Shown piece by piece: positions 20,496 to 29,855 of a DNA stretch of 64,000 nucleotides (position 1 is the first letter of the stretch; each line of letters opens with the position of its first letter). This DNA comes from Ceratothoa steindachneri. Its lineage: Eukaryota; Arthropoda; Malacostraca; Isopoda; Cymothoidae. The notes below the pieces were generated by a model. The model was given only the letters and a program-made list of their open reading frames with translations. It had not been told where the DNA came from and did not search any database. The stretch lies in NCBI GenBank assembly GCA_963969495.1, contig OZ018330.1, positions 64,377,013 to 64,441,012 on the forward strand, in the 5' to 3' direction. Made by a program: the position numbers and the translations under genes.

Positions 20496-21140
20496 ATAAC
20501 AGGCGAGGTAGCCACAGATGATTCGTCTCAGCCTAGCTTGGGTTCGAAGCCTTAAGAGATGAAACGGGGATCGGATGGTTATTCGAGGGACGTTAACCAC
20601 AGGGAGCTTAACCTCTAGTAGTAACACTAACTGGAGGGAGTATTCGTGGAAAAGGAAATGTACCGAAACCAAGGATGGGCCAATTGACTGGGGCTCAGAT
20701 CCTTCGGCAGAATTCTAGCCTTCGGCTCGTCGAGAAAAAATGGAGCGCGATCGAGAATGACGCGTTTCGTTGTGAAAGGCATGCCTATACTGTCGATGCC
20801 CAATTGGGACCAACCGAAACTGTTACTGCTTTCTCCAAGGTGGGAGGGCAGGAGGAACCTCCTATTGGACCAAGACGGCGCTTGAGGGATGGGAAGTACT
20901 CCCGCGGTGGTTTCTTGATAACGCCCGGGAGGCGACAGAGGCGCGCGTTTGAGATTCTAATCCCTCGCTTATCGCAGAAAGCAGTTTGATATTCGGACTG
21001 TTCCCACCGTCCTTGCTCACGTTCCCTGACCTCGTGGTCTCGACGGGGCACGTAGCTGCAAGGAACCTCTATTCTTGACACCCTTATTGTAATGAGGGTA
21101 AACTCCTAGGCCTGCAAATCATTACAAAATGATACAAGAA
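20496..21140. other. No recognised gene; holds a stray copy of the array block
   Basis: The GAAACGGGGATCGGATGG block at about 20561-20578 is otherwise found only inside the second pentanucleotide array. Overlapping open frames at 20675-20989 (plus) and 20785-21081 (minus) have no family I recognise. Confidence 0.4.
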
Positions 21141-21149
21141 GTATATAAA

Positions 21150-21591
21150 CGGTAGAATCTCTCTAGCCAAAAGAGAACTTGTCAAGATCTACAGGTTCAA
21201 AACCCTCAGCGCAAAGAACATCACAAAGCTCTACACTACACTGGTGCGCTCAACATTGTGTACCTTGTAGTGGTAACGCAAGCAACAAGTTAAACCTCTC
21301 TGACAAATGCAGAGAGTGCAGAACAAAGCTACTCTGCTAATAGCTGTTGCGCGCAGGTTGAACCATATTCGGCAGACGGTTCTGCACGATAGAGCAGGCT
21401 TGAAGCCACCGAATATGGAGCTCCAGAGGCTAAGGAGAAACACCTGGGACAAAATTGAGGAGCAAATACTCCCAACTTTAGATATTAACTTAGAAATACT
21501 TAGGCCCATGATGCACACCGTCACCAGTAGGGCTCTCCTCCCCAGCGGAAGAAACTACTCCCGGGAAGCCCTGATTGCAATCTACACCTAA
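21150..21591 (+). pseudogene. Non-LTR retrotransposon RT C-terminal (thumb) fragment
   Basis: Across a frame break, the plus strand reads FKTLSAKNITKLYTTLVRS and then (21307-21591) MQRVQNKATLLIAVARRLN, LHDRAGLKP and LQRLRRNTWDKIEEQI. The order, 'LYxxLVRS...LQxxQNKxLRxIxxAxR...LHxxxGLxP', is typical of the thumb and C-terminus of Jockey/CR1-type RTs. The upstream RT core is absent, so this is a 5'-truncated copy. An A-rich tail region (about 21640-21830) follows. Confidence 0.75.
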
Positions 21592-21854
21592 AGAAGACCA
21601 CACTGCTAGGACAAGAACTACCGAACTTGAAACACAAACTAACGCAATAAAAGAATAGAAAATCCATAATTAACCGAATAAAAGAGGCAAAGTGCCCAAA
21701 CGAAGTTAGAAATAAATTAAATAAAAAATAATAAACAATAAAAAAGAGGCGTAGTGCCCAAGAAAAGCAAAAAAATAAAACATAAAAAAGTAAACGGCTA
21801 ACGAGTTAGCACAAAAATAATTGAAAGGCTTGAATGCCAACGACGGAGGACAAA

Positions 21855-21855
<1 letters not shown>

Positions 21856-21946
<91 letters not shown>
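21856..21946. repeat. (AT)n microsatellite
   Basis: About 90-bp AT tract at the end of the A-rich 3' region of the preceding non-LTR fragment. Confidence 0.97.
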
Positions 21947-21952
<6 letters not shown>

Positions 21953-22430
21953 AAATATAAAAGTATAACAATGAAACAAATGAGCGTCAAGCGATCAAAG
22001 GTCTACAATGGCGGCTTTGAAGACAAAACGAAAAATAAAAATTAAAAAGAAGAAAGTGTGTGATACCCTCTACACCAGTGCAAACCCTACAAAAACCCTT
22101 TTCACACCTATCAAGCCTATATCTAGTTTCTCACTTTTTACATCAAGATTAAGTTCAAGGGGCAGGTATGAAAACATGGAAAATACGAATGAAACTCGTT
22201 CACATAATAATTGATAAAAATATAATAAAGAATAGAGTATATCCCATCTAGAATTAGTATTTTATGTTTTCTTTTTGCTTTTATAACTGCTTTAATGCTT
22301 TTTTGCATATTATGCATAAGTGGTTGGGGCAACCTTCTTCCATACAATATGTGATATTAACTTTTATTCCTATATTCTCAGCGATTATCTTCTTATTGTT
22401 AACTTAAGAGTACAAGTGATAATTTTTTGT
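21947..22430. other. AT-rich spacer before the mariner-like pseudogene
   Basis: No gene is seen. It probably includes the 5' untranslated end of the mariner-like element that follows, but I could not identify its inverted repeat. Confidence 0.4.
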
Positions 22431-22436
22431 TAAAAA

Positions 22437-22973
22437 TGTCTCCGAAGAAACAGATTCCTGAAGCTCAGAGCTCAAATCATTGCATTGTTCATAGAAGGAT
22501 TACGTGTTCACGACCAAGCATCCGGTCTCTGCATTCATGCTCGGCGTCGTGGCTCCGAATGGCGAGAACATGCCGCCGGTGTAGTTCGTTGAGGTTTACA
22601 GACTCACTGCGGCCGATTACAAGGACATATTGGCCACGGAATTCGTGCACTTGCTAGGGAAGAAGGCGGAGTATGTCTTTCAGCATGAGGGTGCCCCGAC
22701 CCACACCGTGCAAGAGTGGTTGGGGTCGAAAATGAACTACTTCTGGTGAAAGGAATTTTGGCCGCCGTAGTCGCCCAACCTCAATCCCCTCGAATACAGC
22801 ATGTGAGCCCATGCCCGCGCATGCAAGGTCCGCCCAGCAACGTCGACCAACTTAAGTCCTCCGTCTACCGCGTGTGGGCCAGCATGAGGAAGGAGGTCGT
22901 CCGCAACGTGTGCGAGGCCTTCAGCTCTCGCCTGGAGCGCGTGCTCGCCGCCGAGAGCGGTCATATTGATTAA
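22437..22973 (+). pseudogene. Tc1/mariner-superfamily transposase, internally deleted
   Basis: It begins MSPKKQIPEAQSSN at 22437. Within about 60 bp it passes, with frame changes, into the catalytic half: MPPVFVEVYRLTADYKDILA, then YVFQHEGAPTHTVQEWL. The helix-turn-helix region and the first catalytic Asp are therefore deleted. After a further break, WPP and SPNLNPLEYSMWAHARACKV are followed by SSVYRVWASMRKEVVRNVCE and a last LERVLAAESGHID. The second catalytic Asp, expected in QDGAP, is Glu (QHEGAP), and the third position, expected in SPDLNP, is Asn (SPNLNP). Both changes rule out activity. It belongs to a different mariner lineage from M1/M2. Confidence 0.85.
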
Positions 22974-23064
22974 TGTTACAATTTAAACACATATTTATAT
23001 GTTAAAACAATAAAAACGTGTCTAACTGCATCAAAACTATCATTGTGTCGTTTGTTGTAAGCGT

Positions 23065-23437
23065 TGTAACGAGAGTCACATGAGTTTTGCAATACCCGCT
23101 ATCCTGCGTGTTTTTAAATTTTTTTCTGACCTGGCTACCGTCCGCGGCCCAATCAATTATACCCCCTTATGGTACTAGTTCCCCTTCCACCCCGTTGCCT
23201 TACTCTTCCTCAACATTACCAAACTCGTCCCCATACATCACAGCCCTACCCACCATGAACATCCCGGTCCTTCACGAACCTATCCAACTAAGCCTAAAAG
23301 AACGCACACCTCTAAACGTCCACTTAATATCCTTCGCCTATTTTCGAGCTCAGCCTCAATAGCGCTCGCCCCATAAACCGTTTTTCGGTTTTGAAACCAG
23401 CCTCCGCAGCGGCCTCCCTGCCTTCAAACCTGGACAA
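23065..23437. other. Unassigned sequence between mariner-like and hAT-like elements
   Basis: A Pro/Ser/Thr-rich open frame (23087-23362) has no recognisable family. The segment GAAACCAGCCTCCGC at about 23395 resembles part of the family A 3' region at 48.3 kb, so an old A fragment is possible. Confidence 0.35.
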
Positions 23438-24262
23438 TAGTGATGGACCGATCGATCGGCTTTGGCATATATTTTTCTGATCTGCATCGGCATATTTTTT
23501 GTGATTTGCCGAGCGCCTTTATGCCGATTAACATTTTATGAGATTTTATCATCGCTTACCTACATTTATTTTCATATTACTATAAAAGTTTCATCAGCTC
23601 TCATTTACTATTAATTTCTATTAAAATTAGTGTGATTAGGATAAAAGCTTGAGAAAACTAGATTACATGGAATAAAGAAAGGTAGTGGACTTATAAGTTC
23701 GTGACCATTTCAGAAAATGTTGAGAGTCACTAAAATGAGTATAAATAAAACGGTGGGTACGGTTTATCCTTTTCTACAATTAGTACCTATATATATAAAG
23801 TTGTCACACACTTTTTTCACCGATCATTTTATAAAAATTTGTAATGGAAAAACGTAAATTGAACGAGTTCTGTTTCGCATTGAGGTTATTATCGCAAAAT
23901 TTATGACTTTTGACCATCTTTTACATTCCTGAAGCAGTAGAAAAGATTTTTTTTATATTATATATAGCATGCAAAAAACATAATAATGTATAAATATTTT
24001 CTGATAATTTGCTTGATCGACCTAAATGAGCATCATTTGGTCGATCCACGCTGATAGGCAGGCAAGGTTGGAAATCATATTGCAAAGTGAGGTGATTAGC
24101 CTTATAGTATTGAAGCCTTGACAGTCCTACGAATATTATAAGCGACTATATGTAATAGTTGAACTTTACCTAATGATTTGAAAATTTACCAAAGCTCGGC
24201 ACCGGCACCGGCTCTTTTTAATAAATCGACACCTGCCAAAATGTCTAATCGGTACATCACTA
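23438..24262. mobile_element. hAT-like non-autonomous element, 825 bp
   Basis: The left end TAGTGATGGACCGATCGATC and the inverse of the right end TAGTGATGTACCGATTAGAC share TAGTGATG, then ACCGAT, and both continue into a TTTTGGC/CTTTGGC block. The ends resemble the TAG(T/A)GATGGGAC ends at 38657 and 6343. The flanking 8-mers (CTGGACAA and CAGTGGAG) do not match, so the target duplication is lost or one border is off. There is no coding content. Confidence 0.65.
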
Positions 24263-24635
24263 CAGTGGAGCGTCTTTTTCAGGCGCTCCATACAAAAGCC
24301 TCAATAAAGAGGTTTGATGGCTGGCCCCAGTCGGATGGGTCCTTACTCCTAAAGTCTAGTTCGTCTGACAGCACGAACTCCCTCCAAGACAAATGGGATG
24401 TGCAGTCTACGTGACCCAGCCCACCCGCCTCAACTGCTGCCAAAGTACTATTTTTGCTAAAGGCATATCTGATATGCCTGTAGATGATTTTTTTAGAGGA
24501 CTTCTCTCTTCGTGACTATGGTCGCATATACAAAAGTGCCTACCGACCAAGAGCTACTCACCTTCTGATTCTTCGCCCCTCCCCCATTTAATGGGGAATA
24601 TGTGAAGCTCTAAGCAGTGTAATCATTGACCGCCC
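24263..24635. other. Unassigned sequence
   Basis: No motif recognised on either strand. Confidence 0.4.
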
Positions 24636-24639
24636 ATAG

Positions 24640-24765
24640 AAGCCCCTCCCCCCCCCCATCCATTTCTTTAAATGCAACAAGTTCGGGCACGTTAACTGCC
24701 TGCCGACCGCCAGTATCTATGCCAGAGCAAACGTCCACTATTCGGATTGCTCTGGGTAACGCTTC
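24640..24765 (+). pseudogene. Gag zinc-knuckle fragment of a non-LTR element
   Basis: One plus-strand frame reads FKCNKFGHVNCL and then, after about 11 residues, HYSDCSG and a stop. This resembles the tandem CCHC knuckles of Jockey-like ORF1 proteins (CxxCxxxGHxxxxC ... HxxxxC), with several of the Cys lost. It differs from the family A and B knuckles and is oriented opposite to the neighbouring A1 element. Confidence 0.5.
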
Positions 24766-25210
24766 TTTTAAGCGCCCATCTAGCGACTGCCAGAATGGAC
24801 ATAGGTCCTCGTAATTAGTTTAGAGCATGATACTAAGCTAATTTAAAAGACAAAACAAATCAATAAAAATCCAAACAAACAAAACGAAAACAAAAAAAAG
24901 AAAAAGCTAGAAGAAGGAAGCACGCCCCTGCGTCATAGGAATGCCCGCCTCCCGCTAACGCAGGATCATGCGACAAACTCCTAAGAGTCAGAATAAAGGA
25001 TAGTAAGATAGTTTGCAAGTCTGTATGCACCGATCTAGTACGAGTATAAGGGACAAGCGGCATCAACCCCGCTCGTCCCGATATTGGGGCAGGTAACGTG
25101 CGCGAAGATCACCCAGAATACGTCATTCAACAAGAATGTACCGAACAGCCTTAATGCAGTCTTTGCTGTAAGATGCAGTGAAGCGCTCGGTCAAATAGGG
25201 GTGCGACTCG

Positions 25211-25750
25211 CTAGTGTGGCCAATTCAAAGACGATATAAAGCAACCCGAGGCCGTCGCGGGATAGGAGGCGGCGCAATGGTACACAACTTTAAGTTCCCT
25301 TCGGCCGTCTCCCATTTTCTTTGCCAGGTCGACCGGAGAGGGGCCCTGATTCCGACTATGTAGGCCGTATGAGGAAGAGCGAAACACTGGTTTGGTCATC
25401 CAGTCATCGCAAACTCCTGACGCGCTCATTCCACGCAATCCTACATGTCCAAAAACCCAGCAGAAAATAATCTCAACATACACCCGATTTGCGGTAACCG
25501 TAGCGTCACGGACTCGGCGAATCAGGGGATGTAGAAATTGCAATGCCCAGAGAGCACTCTGCGAGCTTTGTGAGACGCTAAAGATCACAATCCGGTCTCC
25601 GAACCGGGCAAGACGCGTTATCTCTGGTACCGAGCGCTGCATTGCAATCATCTTGGCCGTGAAGACAGACGCATCGTATGGTGGAGCCCTGCTGACTAAA
25701 AACAGGGGATAGGGCGGAAAAGCCGTCCCAATCCTAGGACTTGGAACCAT
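25211..25750 (-). pseudogene. Family A (A1) RNase H and C-terminal domain remnant
   Basis: A 179-codon frame is colinear with the A6 RNase H region. It retains SASVFTAKM (the catalytic Glu of AEL is Lys here), FSVSQSSQSALWALQFLHP (the catalytic Asp of YSDSQSAL is lost), EIIFCWVFGHVGL, and the downstream KKMGDGRRELKV block shared by all A copies. RNase H normally degrades the RNA of the RNA:cDNA hybrid during target-primed reverse transcription. Here at least two catalytic acids are changed. Confidence 0.85.
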
Positions 25751-25799
25751 CTATGTACACTGGAACGGATCCAGCGTGAGATGAAGTGTATTTCAAACA

Positions 25800-27850
25800 G
25801 ATAGAATGCAATATACTCCCTGCGATGTGGGAATTTGACAAAAAGGCGGCGCGAAAATTAGTCAAAGGTGGTACCTTCCAGGGTGGTGTCCTGAACAGAA
25901 CCACCGACCCGAGCGCTACACCCAGCTCACGAAGGAGTGTTCAAGCCGTAAACCCAAAGGGCATAGGGTATGGGTGGTTTATCTACCGACGATTCAGTGA
26001 GAGCCGTTGGTAACTGAGGGATGCGCCGTGTTCAAAGCAGAAGCGCATACTGCACTGTATACGGTACAGAGCGAGTGATCTCTCTTCGGCATTGATAAGT
26101 AAGCTCTCAATGGGGGATGAAAAATTAATGGGAAGTAAGGTGGTAGCACTATCAGAACACTAACTGCTGGATATTAGTCCCCCAGGTGAGGCGTAGGTCG
26201 ATAACAAGACCAACGAAACGATACAAATCTACAATTTACAGGTGAACTCCGTTTAAGAGCAAGTCTAGATCAAGTTAGAGACGTGGATGGCGGAAGAAGT
26301 GTACCATCTTTTCTTGCCCAAGGAAAACCAAAAGATGCGGCTTAATGCCTGTTGGAGTTTACGCTAAGAGTTGGCATCCGGTCCGCACTAAAAGATTGGA
26401 AGGTCGTCCAGGTAAAGCGTGACGATAACATCTTCCAGCATAAACGAGGTGATAATGTTGATGTTCAGGGAAAAGAGTGCGGCACTGATGACACTTCCTT
26501 TCGGTACGCTCCATTAGACCAGAGTGGTCGCCCACAACCCGTACACAGAAAAGACTATCTCGCATAAGTTCAGAAATATGATTGGGAGCGTCGCATAAGT
26601 CTAGAAATATGATTGGGAGGTGATCCTTAGCCCCTATCGTGTGGAGAGTCTCCATGATATCGTATTGCCGTGCGGTATCATAGGCTTTCATAAATTAGAA
26701 AACCACTCTAGCCACACTACTGTCTACAAAGGAAGGCATTACAGGCAGGATTTCCCATTCGGAACAGAATGGGTGATAATGTTGATGTTCAGGGAAAAGA
26801 GTGCGGCACAGATGACACTTCCTTTCGGTACGCTCCATTAGACCAGAGTGGTCGCCCACAACCCGTACACAGAAAAGACTATCTCGCATAAGTTCAGAAA
26901 TATGATTGGGAGCGTCGCATAAGTTCAGAAATATGATTGGGAGGCGATCCTTAGCCCCCATCGTGTGGAGAGTCTCCATGATGTATTGCCGTGCGGTATC
27001 ATAGGCTTTCATAAATTAGAAAACCACTCTAGCCACACTACTGTCTACAAAGGAAGGCATTACAGACAGGATTTCCCATTCGGAACAGAACATCCGACGG
27101 GGAGTGTAACTTTCAAAATACGCACTGTGAAGAAGACAGGTTAGCTCTTCTGTCCAGAAAAAAATGCTAATCTACCATTTAACAATATCTCCATTAACTT
27201 GCGAAAAGTGAGCATAGTGGCCATTCGCCAGGAGTCTGGGAGGATACCATCTGTTTAGATTCTGTTTAACAAATATAGCAGAAATGCGATGCCTCGCTCA
27301 CTTAGGGCTCGAATATGGCATAGGGAACATTTTGCGAACAAAGGGCCGTATCCGCGCATGAATTAAGAGCGGAGCGCAGCTCATTCAACGTAAACCTGTC
27401 GTTGAAAGGTTTTCCTCTTTCTGGAGATAAAGTCTAGGCGGTGGCCTTCTGCGAGATCACGATATGCAATGAATGTTGGCGGAGCAGTATTCCGGCATGT
27501 GAATGCATAGAAACAGGTCGCAAAAGACTTCGCCACAGACGCGGGGTCCGAGATTGCGGTCCCTTTATCCTGGACAACGGGAGGGGGGGGGTCCAACGAG
27601 AACTTTTCCCGAATATTTTAGACTCTTCCTCTGCAATAGGGGTTTTCCCGTTAAGTAAAGAAACGTACGCCCACCAGGAAGAAAGGTGACCGTGCTTCGA
27701 AATATACCGGAATCTACCCCTAACTCGACTAAGTTTACTGGCAGTAAAATCGTTCGCGCGGCGCTTATAGCACATGTAAGCATTAACACTTGGATCTAAG
27801 GGTTGTCTCACACTCGGCTGACCACTAAGGAAGCGGTCGGCGTGCAAAAC
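25800..27850 (-). pseudogene. Family A (A1) reverse transcriptase remnant with internal duplication
   Basis: Scattered pieces align in order with the A6 RT. KAYDTARQYDIMETLHTIGAK (the palm block with the first catalytic Asp) occurs twice, because 26451-26773 is duplicated as 26774-27096. The upstream linker at 27847-27434 reads YKRRANDFTASKLSRVRGRF and YISKHGHLSSWWAYVSLLNG. No copy of the FVDD catalytic loop could be read. Many stops and shifts are present. Confidence 0.8.
26451..27096. repeat. Tandem duplication (unit about 323 bp) inside A1
   Basis: The sequence starting GATAATGTTGATGTTCAGGG at 26451 restarts at 26774 and the two copies are almost identical to the end. Each unit also contains a smaller duplication of about 32 bp (a CGCATAAGT(T/C)(C/T)AGAAATATG block twice in a row). 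Confidence 0.93.
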
Positions 27851-27860
27851 TTCCAGATTA

Positions 27861-27978
27861 AGGATTTAAGGAAGGAACCAGTTGGGCCACTGCCTAATCC
27901 AAGTGGATTCTAAATGGCAGGGCAAATAAAAAGGGGCACAGTAATTATAAAAGAGGGAGAAGACCACTATGTGATTAA
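27861..27978. other. Short unassigned segment between A1 and B2
   Basis: About 118 bp that match neither A6 nor B3. It may be 3' terminal sequence added with B2 or a remnant of something else. Confidence 0.4.
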
Positions 27979-29483
27979 TTTTTTTTTTTTTAAATTGATG
28001 GTTTAAAAGAGTCCTCTGTCAGAAGGCGGGACAGGCCAGGGATAGTTGAAATGGTCGGTAAACAGGACGGCCAGAGAAAATGGCGAAATGAGGGCATTCT
28101 AGTAGAAGAAGGATGACTGATTGGTCCCCAACACAAAAAAAGGCAGCAAGGGCATATTCATACACTAGCCGAAAGAAGATAGCCGTAGGTAAGTCTCGTG
28201 TGGCCGATGCGAATACGGCAAAGGGCCACCTCTAAGGAGGGTACTATCTGAAGTCTCGAAGGCCAATAGCCAACAGACTTTTTGATATTATATATTTAAA
28301 TGATTAACATGCATCCTATTCTTCCTGTCACAACTGAAAGGGCAATGCAGTTATACGGGGACACAGAATAGACTGAACGGGCCAGCTGATCAGCCCTCTC
28401 GTTGCCTAGGATCCTTACCTTCTCAGAGGCCTAACAAAATAGAACTCTATATCGGGACGCGTTCTGGACTAGTCAGTTGCATATTTCTGTGAGTAAGGGG
28501 TGGGAAGCATTAAAAGAGCGAATTGCCTGTAAAACACTCCTAGAAGCGGAGGAAATGACGAAATCTTTAAGAAATAAAATTTGGATCAGTCTAAAAGCTA
28601 AAAGAAAGACTGAAAGTTCAGCGGTAAATATAGAAGTTGCCAGCGGCAAAGACAAAATTAAAAAACTCTACTGAGTAGGTAGCTGCAGCACTCACGCCAC
28701 TATCTGGCTTGGGACCATCCGTGTATATCGGGCAGTGTTGTATATGTGAGGTCGCATGCTCGAGGAACAGGCTCGTAAGGGAGCAAAAATATACGGACGG
28801 CTTGTCCAGCCCCCACATGCTGGTACAAACTGTGGGAGGTGGAGCACGCCAACTAGGGGTCGGCAACGAAGGAAGAGCAAGGACCCTTAGAGCACCCAAG
28901 TTAGAAGATGAACTCCTATCCGGAGGTTCAAGGGGTGGGAAAGACAGCAAATTATCGAATGCCACCATTGACTCGGCAGCATACAGGAATCTGTAAAACT
29001 TTGATACAGGGGCCTGCTGCACATGACAGGTATCCCATACAGATCTGTAGTCGATGATAGGGCAAGGGAAGCACCCCTCTCTCACAGTAAAAACTGTTCA
29101 CGAGAGTGGTGCAGAAGGCTCCAATGGAGAGACGAACTCCGAGGTTGCGAATGGGGTTCAGCATTTCAAAGGCTGCAAGGAAAACAGAGGAGTAAATTTG
29201 GCACTCTTAGTTGTATTTGGATTGGACGAGGGCAGTGTATAGTGACCAAAATGTTCGACGATTACTGCTGCCCGACGTGCGGGAGAGGACTTTATGAATT
29301 TCAAGAGACCGCAGACAGCCCGTTTGAAGCCGGCATAGGTGTGGTAACCAGGATAACTGGGGATCAAAAGTTACGCTCACGAACCGAAGTTCGGACGAAC
29401 TCGATCTCTATACCTTGTGGGGAAATATGTGGTGGAACAAGAGCGTCCGCAACGCCACCAAAAGGCGTTGTATCCCGCGATTT
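27979..29483 (-). mobile_element. I-like non-LTR retrotransposon family B, copy B2, 3' part
   Basis: The left edge is a run of 12 T (27979-27990), the poly(A) tail of a minus-strand element. Moving right, the sequence is colinear with B3 from 59111 onward: C-terminal region, RNase H (28473-29085) and RT thumb. It ends where A2 inserted. The B3-equivalent position at this edge is about 60455, and the other half of B2 restarts at about 60862, so roughly 400 bp of B is missing at the junction. Confidence 0.85.
28473..29085 (-). pseudogene. Family B (B2) RNase H remnant
   Basis: Two overlapping frames cover the domain. LEHATSHIQHCPIYTDGPKP is the first strand with the catalytic Asp, followed by DSGVSAAATYS, TSIFTAELSVFLLAFRLIQI with the catalytic Glu, and FVISSASRSVLQAIRSFNAS, where the catalytic Asp of SDSRS is lost. 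It is colinear with the intact RNase H of B3 at 59801-59111. Confidence 0.85.
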
Positions 29484-29855
29484 CTTTTTTTTTAGGGGCC
29501 CATCTGTCGACTGCCCACTTGGGGAGAATTCGCCGCACTAACGAAAGCCTGGTATTAAGCTAAATTAAAATAACAATATTCAGGGAAAAACTACGACAAA
29601 CAAAAGAAAACAAAAGTGAAGAAAAAGAAAAAAAGGCAGTAAGCACGAGGCGAGGCCCCGGCGCACGGACGTGCAACCAAGAAAGGAAAAAGTTAGATAA
29701 GGTGGAGGAGGCAGGCCTCCTCCTCCAAAAAGGCAAAAAGTTCACAAGTCAGTGTGCACGAACTCGTCCCGAGTACAAGGTACAGGCGGTAGCAAACCCG
29801 TTCATCGCAGTACCGAGACAGGTAACGTGCGCGAAGATCACCCAGACTGGGACAT

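Larger units (their letters stand above)
24768..27860 (-). mobile_element. I-like non-LTR retrotransposon family A, copy A1 (3' half)
   Basis: The 3' end (left edge) is the block that starts all five family A ends here: a T-run, then GCCCATCTAGCGACTGCC and TAATTAGTTTAGAG. Homologous ends lie at 29494, 48098, 51896 and 52327. Moving right come the C-terminal region and RNase H (25211-25750), the RT thumb, palm and finger remains, and the pre-RT linker up to about 27850. At that point the match to A6 stops at the equivalent of 55366. The partner segment A3 at 40208 starts at that same A6 coordinate, so A1 and A3 are one element split by the B2 insertion. Confidence 0.85.

Noticed and set aside
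22716..22973. Independent small protein starting at 22716
   Set aside because: The frame is the C-terminal part of the broken mariner-like transposase.
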